The position numbers and the translations under genes were made by a program. Below, piece after piece: positions 10,681 to 30,151 of a stretch of DNA of 64,000 nt. This DNA comes from Micrasema longulum. Its lineage: Eukaryota; Arthropoda; Insecta; Trichoptera; Brachycentridae. Position 1 is the stretch's first letter, and every line of letters starts with the position of its first letter. Under the pieces are notes generated by a model. The model made no database searches, was not told the origin of the DNA, and saw only the letters and a program-made list of their open reading frames with translations. Location: contig JAGVSM010005004.1 of the NCBI GenBank assembly GCA_022494885.1, positions 62,001-126,000 of the forward strand, in the 5' to 3' direction.

Positions 10681-11839
10681 TCCTCGGTGATGTGTAGCCA
10701 GTACACATTGCGTCCAATAACTGTAATATCTTTATAAATATGATAAATATTGGGTTTAGATTTTCAGTATTCCTCCATTACACATTTACGTATCGACTGA
10801 AATAATTTGTTATAAAATAATAAACAAAAAAAGCATTTTATCGGAAATCTGGGATAAATTACAAATATCATCAAAAGTATACTCTCAGTCAGTCACGTAG
10901 TCCAGTACTATATAGCTACTCAGTAGCTCTCGGGGAGTTGGCGCGGGTGCACGTTTCCCCGAGTCGTTAGCGATACCCAGTGGTTTTTTCATGTTTTCAG
11001 CAGTTAGATTTGAAATATTATCATCTTTGAATTAAATTACGGTTAATTAAAGCTATTCCCTATAAATGTTCCATTTTTCCCTTTTTAAATCTCTTATTTG
11101 TTTAATGTGTAGTGACTACACAGCACCGTAACGCGCGGGTGTATTTAGGACAGTAAGTCAGTGTTGCCAATGCCAATTTTCCAAATTCCCCAAAAATCTA
11201 GATCAAATGACCCAAATGGGGAGAAAACAAAGTCCCGATTCCTTTTGGTAGGTCAACTATCAAATAATTAGTAAAAAGTTAGTGCAAATAGCGCTTTTCC
11301 GCTATTTTGATAAAATGTATTTGATGTTCAAACGTGTATCTTGGAAAGTATTGATCCTACGAAAAAAAAAATTAGAACGATTTTTAAGTTAATTTTATTT
11401 TTTCAGACTCTCGTATATTTTAATTTCTATAAAACCTTCAGGGACGTAATTATACACAAAAAACTGATTTAAAGCACAATTTTTTCAAAACCACGGCATG
11501 AGCGGTGGTCGTTCAAGGTCACAAACTTAGGGTTTTACTAAGGACCCTATGTCCACCGATCCTGTTATGTTTCAAAACATAATAACCCTTTTTATAAAAA
11601 AAAGTGAAAAAAGTACATAGGTACCGAATGACCTTGAACGTCCCATGCTTCTAATAAATCTCGACAACCACCAGATGGATCTAAACAAAGCTACTTTTAT
11701 TTGTAATATCTTTGAAAAATAAAAATAAGTACGTCAAATTCGTTTCTTACGGAAAATTACCGTAAAATACGGTGTTTTACCGCGACTTTTGGTAAAATTA
11801 CGTAATTTTACATCCATAGACTGAGCGTTTGGGCATGAG

Positions 11840-12382
11840 TTATAGTCCTTAAAATAAAGCTTGATTAGAACGACATTTGTCAGAAAAAGTGACGACATAA
11901 CTTTGTAGTAACGTCTAAGGAGTGATTTATATTGACACACGAAAAATCATTAGTATCTGGCGTGTTCATTTTTTTCTAGTACAATGCTTGACATATAAAT
12001 TAACATAATTATATAAAATAAGCTTTAAAACTAAAAAAAAAAAACTAAAATAAACCTAATTACTGACGACGTTCTTACAAGGTTACATCATTTTGTAAAA
12101 ATGTTAGAGATGGGACAAATTGGTCAATGTAAATTGATCGAATAAAAAAATAATTCATGTGATGTTGTTCATGAAAAAAAGTATAAATGTCTTATTTTTT
12201 AGTGAATAATTGTCTTAAACACACTATAATAGGCTTGTTTTTGCGTTTTTATATCAATTTTCGGAAACAGAGTTTCATGTTTGCATGAAAAAACTGATAA
12301 AATCTATTTGATCAGTGATCAGTAATTTCCCATCACTAGTGACAGCTGTCATTTTAATCAAGCTGTATTTTAAGGACTATAA
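11840..12382. mobile_element. TIR element with 26-28 bp TATAGTCC ends
   Basis: The left end TTATAGTCCTTAAAATAAAG + CTTGATTA is repeated inverted at 12355-12382 with one mismatch. A TA flanks each side, in keeping with a Tc1/mariner-type target. The 490-bp interior has no transposase. Confidence 0.75.
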
Positions 12383-12570
12383 GTGTCATCATTTTTGAGG
12401 GCTCAGGGCATGTCTACGTATTAATATGTCAATGAATGGCATATTTAACTCAAAACTGTCATTTTTAGAGTTAGTGACTTTTGCCTGAACGGCGACAATA
12501 TCGAGATAAGTTAAGCAGAAAATATTCTTTTAAATGACGTATACGTCATAACTATCACAATTTTGTTCAT

Positions 12571-12936
12571 CACACCTTATGTTAACACCATAGAATTAAG
12601 AATAGCCCAGAAGGTGCGTAGAATCATATTTAAATACATCGGACTGTGTCCAAAAATCCCCCCACTTTGCCCCACTTTCGCCGCGCGCATGCGTGAAGTC
12701 GTCGCGTCATGTTGCTAGATCGCGAAAAATATTATCATAACACAATTGTTAATCACACCTTATGTTAACACCATAGAATTAAGAATAGCCCAGAAGGTGC
12801 GTAGAATCATATTTAAATACATCGGACTGTGTCCAAAAATCCCCCCACTTTGCCCCACTTTCGCCGCGCGCATGCGTGAAGTCGTCGCGTCATGTTGCCA
12901 GATCGCGAAAAATATAATCATAACACAAAATTTGTT
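12571..12936 (+). repeat. 183-bp tandem duplication
   Basis: Two nearly identical copies (12571-12753 and 12754-12936) start at CACACCTTATGTTAACACCA and include CCATAGAATTAAGAATAGCC, the GCGCGCATGCGTGAAGTCGT block and GATCGCGAAAAATAT. Each includes TTAA and the terminus of the element that ends at 13523. Confidence 0.9.
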
Positions 12937-13528
12937 AGATAATTATATTTTTATAAAAAAGCAATGTGTTAATTTCCCTAAAATTTTATTGTACACGCGG
13001 AAACATTGATTGACACAACAGAGTAGATGAGTAAAGGGTCATTTAATAAGAGTAATTTAATTAGTGAATTTTAAGCTTAGAAAATAAAACAAATTTTACT
13101 TTTCATAAAACGGATATTTTTATGTTTTAATGTCAGTCAAATGTCCACCACGGCGTTGTTTAATCCGAGAGGTTCAATTTTCATTAGTTCTTTCATTACA
13201 TGAGCAAAGTAGCGTAATAAATTTGACACCAACAAAGTGTCCATTTTGTTTTCTTTGACAATCTGACAGACGGAAAAATAATTCAATTTTTAAGTAATGC
13301 ATTTGCTACTTACACATAAAATGTGATCCAATCCTATTTCTTTTAGATCAAAGCAGTATATCATATATTTAAAACGACACAACACGGCATAGTTGAATTT
13401 AAATCGGGAGTTGCGTACTGAGCTACGTCTGCAAAAAAACTAATGGGTCGAAACGTAAAACTACTCCTTTAGGAGTAGTTTAGTCGCCTTCTGTTTGATT
13501 TCTGGACTATTCTTAATTCTATGGTTAA
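12765..13528. mobile_element. Non-autonomous TIR element with TTAA flanks (piggyBac-like)
   Basis: CCATAGAATTAAGAATAGCC at 12772 is repeated inverted at about 13499-13524 as TTCTGGACTATTCTTAATTC. TTAA lies at 12765-12768 and 13525-13528. The right half matches the copy at 819-1190. No transposase. Classification rests only on TTAA and the TIR. Confidence 0.55.
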
Positions 13529-13552
13529 CACCTAATACAATTCAAAGTAATC

Positions 13553-13830
13553 TTTATTAGATTAAAATAACATTACAAATATACGAAAATATTGAAGGTG
13601 CTAAATTGGAACAACATATCTGGCCAGGACCCTTGAGCAATGGCCCCATATTATACTCTCCATGGCAAGAGTATTTGCTTCTTAAACGTAGTTTCACTGA
13701 TGTAAAGGTGTCCATGGAGAAAGTGATCGTGTTCAGCTGCCTGATTGCTCTCCTGGTTGGTTCTGGAAGCCGGGCGGTAAAAGTCTGTGCCAAAATAGAT
13801 ATTCTGGTTGATTTGTAGATATAACCTCTT
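13553..13830 (+). repeat. Repeat G, second copy at 47575-47900
   Basis: Shares with 47575-47900: CTCTCCATGGCAAGAGTATT (imperfect), GTTTCACTGATGT, TTCAGCTGCCTGA (TTTAGCTGCCTGAC in the other), and AGTCTGTGCC. Probably an old LINE 3' end, but I cannot assign it. Confidence 0.5.
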
Positions 13831-13870
13831 ATAAGTCTGAAAAATGGGTCAGTGTGAACCCATCCCTTCT

Positions 13871-14232
13871 AACAATGTTTGATTATGTCCAAATGCTTGC
13901 AGACTGGCTGGATTTCCTCCCTAGGGAGTTGTTCATATTTAAATTTATTTCAACAGAGAGGGAAACATTTTTGAAAAGGGAATATGGAAGTCTAGGCAAT
14001 TACAGGGCTTATGACCTGTCATTGGCTGGTTTAAGTGGCCACTTTACACACTATGTAACATTCACCATTCTGCCCATGTTTGAACATCCACTTTTCCTTA
14101 ACTCTTCCATCTGTTGACTGTTGTGAAGTAAAAGAGCTGAAACCTTTATCACGTGGGTGAGATTCATCCGGCTGAACCAAATCACCTACTAGGCAACGCC
14201 TGAAAACAATTTTCCAATTTTTATACTTCTTC
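13871..14232 (+). mobile_element. Family X repeat, unit 1
   Basis: Full unit from AACAATGTTTGATTATGTCC through CCTCCCTAGGGAGTTG, TTACAGGGCTTATGACCTGT, TTAAGTGGCCACTTTACACA and GGGTGAGATTCATCCGGCTG to GGCAACGCCTGAAAACAA. An 80-codon frame starting MFDYVQMLADWLDFLPREL is open here and in the next unit. Confidence 0.85.
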
Positions 14233-14250
14233 TTTTACCAGGTAGTAATT

Positions 14251-14560
14251 CAACAATGTTTGATTATGTCCAAATGCTTGCAGACTGGCTGGATTTCCTC
14301 CCTAGGGAGTTGTTCATATTTAAATTTATTTCAACAGAGAGGAAAATTTTTGAGAGGGAATATGGAAGTCTAGGCATTTACAGGGCTTATGACCTGTCAT
14401 TGGCTGGTTTAAGTGGCCACTTTACACACTGTGTAGCATTCACCATTCTGCCCATGTTTGACCATCCACATTTCCTCAACTCTACCATCTGCTGACTTTT
14501 GTGAAGTAAAAGAGCTGAAACCTTTATCACGCGGGTGAGATTCATCCGGCTGAACCAAAT
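14251..14560 (+). mobile_element. Family X repeat, unit 2 (head to tail)
   Basis: Over 95 percent identical by eye to 13871-14232 and keeps the same open frame. It stops at GCTGAACCAAATCG, lacking the terminal GGCAACGCC part. Confidence 0.85.
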
Positions 14561-14565
14561 CGTGT

Positions 14566-14690
14566 GAAGTGTAAAGTGGCCACTTAAACCAGCCAACGAC
14601 AGGTCATAAGCCCTGTAAATGCCTAGACTTCCGTATTCCCTTCTCGGAAATGTTTTCCCTCTCTGTTGAAACAAATTTAAACCATCCCTT
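14566..14690 (-). mobile_element. Family X repeat, inverted partial copy
   Basis: Reverse complement of the middle and head of X: AGTGGCCACTTAAACCAGCC, GACAGGTCATAAGCCCTGTA, ATGCCTAGACTTCC and CTCTCTGTTGAAACAAATTT. With unit 2 it forms a foldback. The GC-rich 14690-14900 beyond it is unassigned. Confidence 0.8.
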
Positions 14691-15130
14691 CTAAGTTGCC
14701 AACTGTTGGTCCCCAGCATGCCCGGGACGAGAGCAGGGGGACGGAGCCACGGCTGACCACCGTGCTCCCTCATGTAGAGGTACCTCAGACGGAACCCTCT
14801 CCAACATGAGGGAATATCTCGCGTGGATCGTGCGGACTCCATCGCGGAAGCACTGTCGTGCCCGCCCCAGACTGACGAGGTGTACCGGATTCTGAGTATA
14901 CTGGGATTTAAAAAAAGTATTTCATTTCTTTGTTTACAGGAAATGCAAGACAACCGTGTTCCCGAAGACAATTGAATACATCTTCAAGCAAACGACAACT
15001 ATTTTTCTATAACATACATCTTCTTTTACTCATCAAAATTGATGCATTTTTACGCCAACAATCTGCATACAGCATAAATATATTTACCCGAAGGCATGCG
15101 GCCCAAGATCAGTTTGATAAATAGATATTT

Positions 15131-16192
15131 GAATTAACATATTACAACAGAGATGAAGAACATTCAAGAGAAGGTAATATAGAAGTCCAGGCATCTACAG
15201 GGCTTATGACCTGTCAATGGCTGGTTTAAGTGGCCACTTTACACACTGTGTAACATTCACCATTCTGCCTGTATTTGAACATCTATATTCCTTCAATTCT
15301 TTCATCAGTTGATATTTGTAAAGTTAAAGAGCTGAAACCTTTTTTTATGCGGGTGAGATTCATCTGATTGAATTATTTCACCTACATACTAGGCAACGCC
15401 TGAAAATATTATTTTTTCAATTTCTATACTTCTTCATTGCCCTGTAGATGCCTGGACTTCTATATTTTTTTTTTTTTTTTTTAAATATATTTGGACCCCT
15501 GTATTTAGTAGCCTTACGTGTCATGTACAAGGCTAAGGTACTCGGAAAAAAAAAAAGTTTTTGTTTGTCTTGGAAATGGGATGTTCGATCACTGATTTTG
15601 GTTTATTTCCTTTATGAGTCCAATCACCATTGTTGCAAAGTTCAAGAACAATGGCGCGTGATAACTACTTTTTACTACAGTGTGGATATCTGTTAAGGAT
15701 ATTCCATCTTTCCTGCATTCTGCTTCAAGATTATGGCGTTGCAAACTGAAAAATGGGCACTGAAATAACAGATGTTCTATACTCTGTGAAGAAATATCAT
15801 CGCATGGACAATAGTCATCATTCCTTAATTTAAACCTATATAGGTAACTTCTCATAGCTCCGTGTCCGGTAAAGATTTGGGCCAAAGAAAGTACTCTGGT
15901 GATGACGACGGAAGCTTGCTGCATCAGCCAGCGTTGGGTTTAGTGATTTTACCTGCAGAAGAAGCGCGGTAATGATCCTCCCAACGCTGCTGCGTATTTT
16001 GTTTTATACAGCGTTTAGCAAAGCTAAGGGGAAATTCTGAGAAGAAAGGTGCCGTTCTTTTACAAGTTGCGGACTTATATATTACCTTCTCTTAAATGTT
16101 CTTCATCTCTGTTGTTATATGTTAATATAAACAGCTCCCCGGGGAGTTGAATCCAGTCCTTGTCTACAAAAATTTGGACAAACTCAAAATAT
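15131..16192. mobile_element. Family X foldback element with a LINE inserted
   Basis: 15131-15440 is a plus-strand X copy. Its inverted head follows directly: 15438-15466 (CCCTGTAGATGCCTGGACTT) and, after the LINE at 15467-16070, 16071-16192 (ATTACCTTCTCTTAAATGTT through CTCCCCGGGGAGTTGAATCC). Removing the LINE restores a continuous inverted terminal segment. Confidence 0.8.
15467..16070 (-). mobile_element. 5'-truncated LINE insertion with 13-bp target-site duplication
   Basis: Poly(T) at the left is the poly(A) tail of a minus-strand LINE. Coding sequence 15924-15589 reads TGHGAMRSYLYRFKLRNDD, then CPCDDISSQSIEHLLFQCP, the C-terminal zinc-knuckle part that follows the RNase H domain in R1/Jockey-group elements. 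The flanks are GGACTTCTATATT (15454-15466) and GGACTTATATATT (16071-16083), one mismatch. Confidence 0.85.
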
Positions 16193-16359
16193 TGTAGATA
16201 TTTGAATATTGCTGTTCGGTCACTCTCTCGCACACACTTCCCCGAATCGTCACTGCACGTCAAAATGATTATGCCTGACTGAAATCGAGGTCTTGATTCC
16301 CATTTTCCATACCCTAAAACTGAACCGATTAAGAATTTTCTAAGGAAAGAGTTATTTGT

Positions 16360-16790
16360 TTCTCCGTAGGGGTAAGCAGAGAGGATAGGACGCCATATCA
16401 TTTTGTCATTGCATACAGACCTCGCTTTCTCTACATTCATTCTTCTCATGCACGCACGCCGATATTCCGACTTTTAACATTTCCATCTTCGGGTATTTGT
16501 TGGATTCGATCATGCCATGTCTTTCTCAATTTCTGCATCCATCATTCGCTGTCCAAACCAATACAGAACTCCTTTCTGATTGTCGATAATGCTCGTCTCG
16601 TCATTAAAATAATATTTCTATCGTACATAGTTTTACCACACATTTGCCTGAAAGATCACATTTCGACTGCATTCAACCTACTTTCATGCTTATTTTTACA
16701 ATTCCATTCTTCACTTTCATCAGTCAGCACCAGGACTCCATTGTGAACGCATAATTTCGCCTCCCGTGGCAAGCATTTATTTGGCAAGGT
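16360..16790 (-). mobile_element. RTE-like LINE 3' fragment
   Basis: Reverse complement is homologous to 19895-20500: GTAAGCAGAGAGGATAGGACG, ACAGACCTCGCTTTCTCTAC, GCATGCACG-type block, GCCATGTCTTTCTC and TGTCCAAACCAATACAGA. A short AGGTTGAAGAAGGTTAGA tandem repeat follows at 16787-16830. Confidence 0.7.
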
Positions 16791-16830
16791 TGAAGAAGGT
16801 TAGAGAAGGTTGAAGAAGGTTAGAACACCC

Positions 16831-18580
16831 CTTTCCTGGCATTACCCTCCCTTCAATACCTTTCTCAGTAAATATACTTCCCAACATTACACAATTCTTT
16901 ACCTGTTTCGAGATAACCTCACATTAAGTCATACTTTCATTTCTTTCAAATAAATAATTTTTTATATCCTATTTCCCATAGCACTGAACTTCCTCATTGA
17001 AAATTTAATCGATATTCAAAACAGTATTCTGAGTAGTCAACACGTCCTCGAGTAGGACTGAAGCGACTGTTTTTAGAATAATCGTACTGCAGGAAGTTTA
17101 TCAACATTGACAGGTTGCTGAGACCCACACCACCATCTTGGAATTGTCTTTTATCTGTCGATATTTTAAGCCACTATTTATGATAATATTTTATTCGGGT
17201 ACATCATGATACGCGCGGGATTGAAATTATTATTATTTATTAATATGTGTAATACTTAAAAATAAGATGAAGTTGTTTGTAATATTTAAAATCTTTACTT
17301 TTTCTTCTAAATCTTTTTCATAGCCTTCAAAGTACTGGTGGTTTAACTTAAGCTGACGCGTTCAGAAAACTCACACTAACGCATTTAAAATCTACAGGTG
17401 TTGATTTAAAAAAATGTTGTATTCAATTTCAAACAAATGTGCTATCTTTTTCTTTTTAATTCGGTGTTGGATTAGAGGGTTGTGTATATGAAAAAAAAAT
17501 ACAATGGGTTAAAAAAATGTAATATTAATTTACTAAAATACTTTGTTTCATTATTTTATATTTTTTAAATCATGTTTTAAAACGTTGCATTTTACTAATA
17601 TACAATTTAAATTTGAAAAAATATTTTTTTTATAGTCAATAACTCTAGACTCGAGAACTAGAATGCAAAATTGTGTAGATTGTTTTAAGTATATAAACAA
17701 CAAGATTTATTGTTTATCAATAAGTGTGTATACATATTTTCTCCGATATAATTTTAAATGTGCATTTTAATTACATTATATTAATTATTATTATGATGAA
17801 CACAAAATACTAAATAAAAATCATTCTTGTTTAAAAATAAATACTCGTAAATATATGACATTTTCTTAAGTAATTGTTTTTATTTTCGCTCTAATCCAAA
17901 AGAGATTTCTTAAAACATTTGATATAACGATATATAACATCAAGATTTTTAAAATCAGTATTCTGTACATTAAAATTGTTTTGTGTAAGTTTTGCGAAAG
18001 CACCATCACTACATAATCGACCTATTCATGATTTGATTAATTGAAAACACCTACATATTTATAAACCAGTGTTTTTAATCCGTAACTTAATACTCGTACA
18101 TATTATTATATTTTTACTTTTAAGAATCGCAGCGAAATTGAGACGAACGCAGAAGCATCCTGTGTACAGTCGCGTGCACAGAGTTTTCAACTAGGGTAGG
18201 CAGTAGAAAAAAGTACGTTTTATATAGTATAAGTACCTAATCAATCTTACCAAACAGTTTCCTTCACTAGTCACATTAGTTTGCATCACTATGCTGTAGG
18301 TAGTTAATATTGAAATTACCTAAGCTACATCAAATATCCAAATAAATGCTAAATTTATATGATATATTTTGAATATAATTTATACAATATATTACTATGA
18401 AATCCTTTTTTTAAATATTTTCATTTATTACGGTTGCTACACTCAAAATTAAATAATTTTGGGCTCTATTTGATATTCTCGTAAATGCACTACTAGATAA
18501 TTGCAAGTGATTTTCCAAGATACCGACATATTAAGCTAGCAAATCAATAAGTTCCAAAAAATTATCTTTTTATATATTTT
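16831..18580. other. AT-rich stretch, nothing recognised
   Basis: About 1.75 kb of very AT-rich DNA with no open frame over 60 codons and no repeat shared with the rest of the window that I can see. Confidence 0.6.
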
Positions 18581-18589
18581 TTTTTAATA

Positions 18590-18970
18590 AACGCGAAACA
18601 AAAATACTCTCGATTGTATAATTATAACAGAAACCAATTTGAGGTTATTTATTCAACGTGACTGTCTTTTATTAAATAATAATCGAAAAAAAACGCTAGA
18701 TGTCAGTAACGTATTCGTTTGTTCTTTCTAAAACAATGTACCTACCAACATTCAAAAAGCACTGCCTACTAGCTTACACATACACGCGTAATTACAACTG
18801 AAATAAAACCCACACATACACATTTCGTTCCCGCATCGCGTTATGTGTTCATATGGAAGAAAAAGGCATTTGTAGTTTGTGCTTCTCCCGACCCAGGCCG
18901 ATAGCGGCGCGCTGATCGGTACAATATATTACTTAACCGAATTATCTCTGGCGCGTTTTTCAAATTTAAA
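18590..18970 (-). repeat. Repeat R, inverted copy
   Basis: Reverse complement of the repeat at 6985-7365; see that entry for shared blocks. Here it is not next to a mariner, so R is a separate repeat. 18971-19890 shows only short shadow frames and a simple ACTCTC-type segment. Confidence 0.75.
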
Positions 18971-19894
18971 AAATAGTTACTAATATTTTTGATATTATTT
19001 TTTGCTATTATTTTAATGAAATTCTAGTAGAGAAGGCACTGCTTATGTCTCTTTATGGAACGTACGCCACTGCCTGTGTATATTGTATTACCATATCATT
19101 AGCAACTAATAAAGCAATGGTTGTCTATGTCACTCCCATAAGCGCATCTGAGCGCGAGAGAGACAGAGATTATTTTCATAATGCGTATGCCGTGCGATGT
19201 CATACCATGAGCTTATTCACGGATACTACACAATGCGTATGTGTAAGTATGGCGCACGCGCCAGCTTAAAAAATCCACCAGTACTCTCCTCCTGATACAA
19301 TACTTGAAAATTGTTGAAAAAGATGTTCGAGATTGAATGTTGTTTTTGCTTTTATTATTATGCGTTTATTTTACAAAGACTGGCTGATATTATGAGCAAC
19401 TTTTTACCAAATTATGTCAATGTTTTTTTCCTTTCTCGATATGGAACTAGAATATTTTTATTTAAGAATCCTTGTACCTTGTGCAAATCATCGGTGCCAT
19501 TTTGTGAATCTCAATACAATAGAGGGGTAGTAGATAAACTAACACATTCCATATTATATTTTTACATTTTTAAGTGTTTTTATTTCATGTAAATACATAA
19601 TAAAATATTTTGTATACATCTGTGTTCTTATTTATATACATTTATGTGTTCATGCCTTGTGTATTGTGGAAGCGAAGATGAGGGGCAGGCGGGGTATGGG
19701 ACTTAAAAGGGCATCGTGTCTCAGAATCTTGCACAGTGGTGGATGCAGAGCGACGCTGGTGGTCGCCAGCCTCTGGTAGGAGCGGCAGAGAAAGAAGTAT
19801 TCATTGTATGCGAATACCAGTGGCGAGCCACGATTTATTTTAAAGGTAATCTACCAAAAATGTTCGTTAATTTATGCTTACATACTCGTATAAT

Positions 19895-20510
19895 TTGTGT
19901 ACCTGGGAAGTATGTTTACTAGGGATGGAAAGGCCGAGAAAGATATTGAAAGGAGGGTGAGTGCCGGGAACAGGGTGAACGGTGCACTGAAATTTACTTT
20001 GGCAAACAAATGTTTATCGCAGGAGGCTAAAATAGCAGTTCACAATGGAGTTCTAGTGCCAAGTCTAATGTATGGGAGCGAAGTATGGAATTGGAAAAAT
20101 TATGATGAAAGTAGGTTGAATGCTGTCGAAATGCGATCCCTCAGGCGAATGTGTGGTAAAACAATGTGTGATGGTGCACAAATGTCGAGATCCGTGAAGT
20201 GTGTAAGGCTGAGACATGCATTATCGACAGAATCAAGAAAGGGGTGCTGCGTCGGTTTGGACATCTGGAGCGAATGGACAGCGAAAGAACGGCTAAAAGG
20301 ATCTACGATGCGAATGTTGATGGATGCAGAAAACGAGGAAGACCGAGAAAGACATGGCACGATCAAGTCCATCAAATACTTGAAGATGGACATGTCAAAA
20401 GTAGGAATAATCGGCGTGCGTGCATGAGAAGATGTATGAATGTAGAGAGGAAGCGAGGTCTGTATGCCAAGATAGAGTGTTATGGCGTTCTATCTATGTT
20501 TGTTTGTACT
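19895..20510 (+). mobile_element. RTE-like LINE C-terminal fragment
   Basis: Reads YLGSMFTRDGKAEKDIERRV, then AGNRVNGALKF, KIAVHNGVLVPSLMYGSEVW and LNAVEMRSLRRMCGK, the post-RT region of a very common arthropod RTE-type family. A frame change near 20200 leads into LRRFGHLERMDSERTAKRIYD and RKRGRPRKTWHDQV. Truncated at both ends. Homologous relics are at 16360, 27020 and 48775. Confidence 0.85.
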
Positions 20511-20527
20511 CGTATAAATACATTAGG

Positions 20528-20895
20528 ACTATTTTTTCTGTGGTTCTGTGAAAATCAACTCAAACAACATTTATTACTAACCACGCGATATACAATATGT
20601 AGCTTTATTCTACACTATTTTAATACAATACTTGTACAAAAGTTTATTTACAAATACTACAATGACATTTAGCCGATATTTCAATTATGATTTAACTGTC
20701 CACACTGAGCACTGGCCGATTCCCTTTAAAATGAATAATGCCGAAAACGGTCACTGCGAACGGGTTGGGCGCTGGGCGCACTTTATAGATATTTTTTTGA
20801 AGGAAGATATAAACAGTGGTGGTGATTTTTAATAAATAACAATTATTTAATTTATTAGCTGTGCATAATCGCGTATTTTGACGATTCATCCCTGG
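20528..20895 (+). repeat. Repeat K, copy 1
   Basis: Shares with 22190-22870: TTTTTCTGTGGTTCTGTG, AAATCAACTCAAAC, GGCGCTGGGCGC.CTTTAT, AACAGTGGTGG (AACGGTGGAG), and GCTGTGCATAATCGC. Function unknown. Confidence 0.6.
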
Positions 20896-21469
20896 CAAAT
20901 ACGTCGCCCAATAGCAGCATTAATCATTAATTTGATACATTAAGACACAATACGCTTCAGACTCAGCTTGCCCAGCGCTTCTGAGGGCATATAAAGTCTC
21001 CTTGGCGGTGCCCACATACAAAGAAAAATTGATCATTGCAGAACGAGAAAAGCTGCCCGAAGGAGCTCTCTGTAATCTGGTAGCCTTAGCATCTTTGTGC
21101 TGAAAGAAAGTAATCCAGAAGTACATAATATGTACTTCATTGGATTGAGAAAAGGGGGGAAGTGAATTATTCACTGACTGGGATTAAATTGATTGGACAT
21201 GATCAATTCGCCGAAATGATTACAAAACTTTTTAAAAGCCACCAGATCTGTATATTCGACAGGGCCTATAACTATTTTTCTTCATTCAAATGTTGGGTAT
21301 TAGAGAATCATTTATACAAACAGTATTTTACAAGCGGGCCGCTGTTCATTTTTAATTCCTTATTTATTTGAAAAAATTTAGCCTGCATTACTTTACGGTC
21401 TGTTTACCCCATCACAATGCAGAATGTAAATATAAGTTAGAAGTTAATGAATAGAAAACAGATAGCTGC

Positions 21470-21815
21470 TAAATTGCCGATATGTACAGAAAAATAGATC
21501 TATATTATCCGCGGAAGCCGTATTCAGCAAGTGAATAGCCCTATGCATTAGTGTGCGTGCTTCTGGGTGTGTAAAACAGTGCATGACATCTCGCTCTAGT
21601 ATAATTATTGGGAACATACAAACTGATCTCTTTCAGTATATTTGGATTATATATACTTCCAGAAATCAGCTTATGGAAATGTTTCCGTAGAATAATTTGA
21701 TGACGAGATTCGAGGGTGTTGTAATCCAGCGTCCCTTCTAAAAATAATGTTGGATACAAGAATGGATAATTATAATTTTCTTTGAGATGTAAGTATCGCA
21801 AAAATGGCTTCATTC
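21470..21815 (-). mobile_element. LINE C-terminal fragment next to the RNF113 3' end
   Basis: Minus strand reads RHQIILRKHFHKLISGSIYN, then ISLYVPNNYTRARCHALFYT, the end of a Jockey/CR1-type ORF2. It starts about 50 bp beyond the RNF113 stop, so RNF113 polyadenylation may occur in it. Confidence 0.65.
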
Positions 21816-21866
21816 AAAGAGTTTGCCCAGACCTGCTGTGGGTGGTTAATTTACGTCATATTATTT

Positions 21867-29413
<7,547 letters not shown>

Positions 29414-30151
29414 CTTAAAACATTAAAAAAACTTTTATATTCGAAGTAATAACTTGGTGGTTATTCATTATATAATTAAAATAAAAACTAAATATGTATG
29501 CCTTGAAAATGTACATAAACGTATAAAATAAGAAATTGAAAAAAAAAATAAATTGAAAAAACAGTTTGGTGCATTATTAATTAAGAAATTTGTAAATTCT
29601 ATCTTTAACATTCTGTACATATGGCAATCAAGCTGTCCCTTTATTCATTCAGTCATTATTATCGACATATTTATTTATTTATTTAATTTTACAATACGCC
29701 CAAGGGGCATTTACAAAAAATATACAGTTAAGTACAAACATAGTGCGTAAAAATTTAAAAGATAAACAATACATTTAGAAACAATAAGAAGCATACTGCC
29801 ATGCAAAATAAAAAGTGAAACTTTACATAGTAAAAAGAAAAAAATAATTTTATATGGATATAATAAAAGTAATTGAATTAAAAAGCAAATCGTAAGTAAC
29901 TTGTTAAGAATACTAAATATATATATACACACATATATACACATATATACGTATAAAAAAAATGTTATTAACAAATTAATCTTAAAAACAAATAATGAAA
30001 ATTAGTTAACAGTAAGTATATGTGTGAAAATAATATAATATACGGTACACAAAAATATTTGATAAATTAATATCAGAAAGAGATAAGATAATAATAATAC
30101 ACATCAAAAACAGAGAAAGAATTGTATGAAAAAGAAAGTTTTATTACGACA

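Noticed and set aside
14690..14900. GC-rich patch that might be an exon
   Set aside because: No open frame with splice sites and no recognisable motif; it lies between family X pieces.
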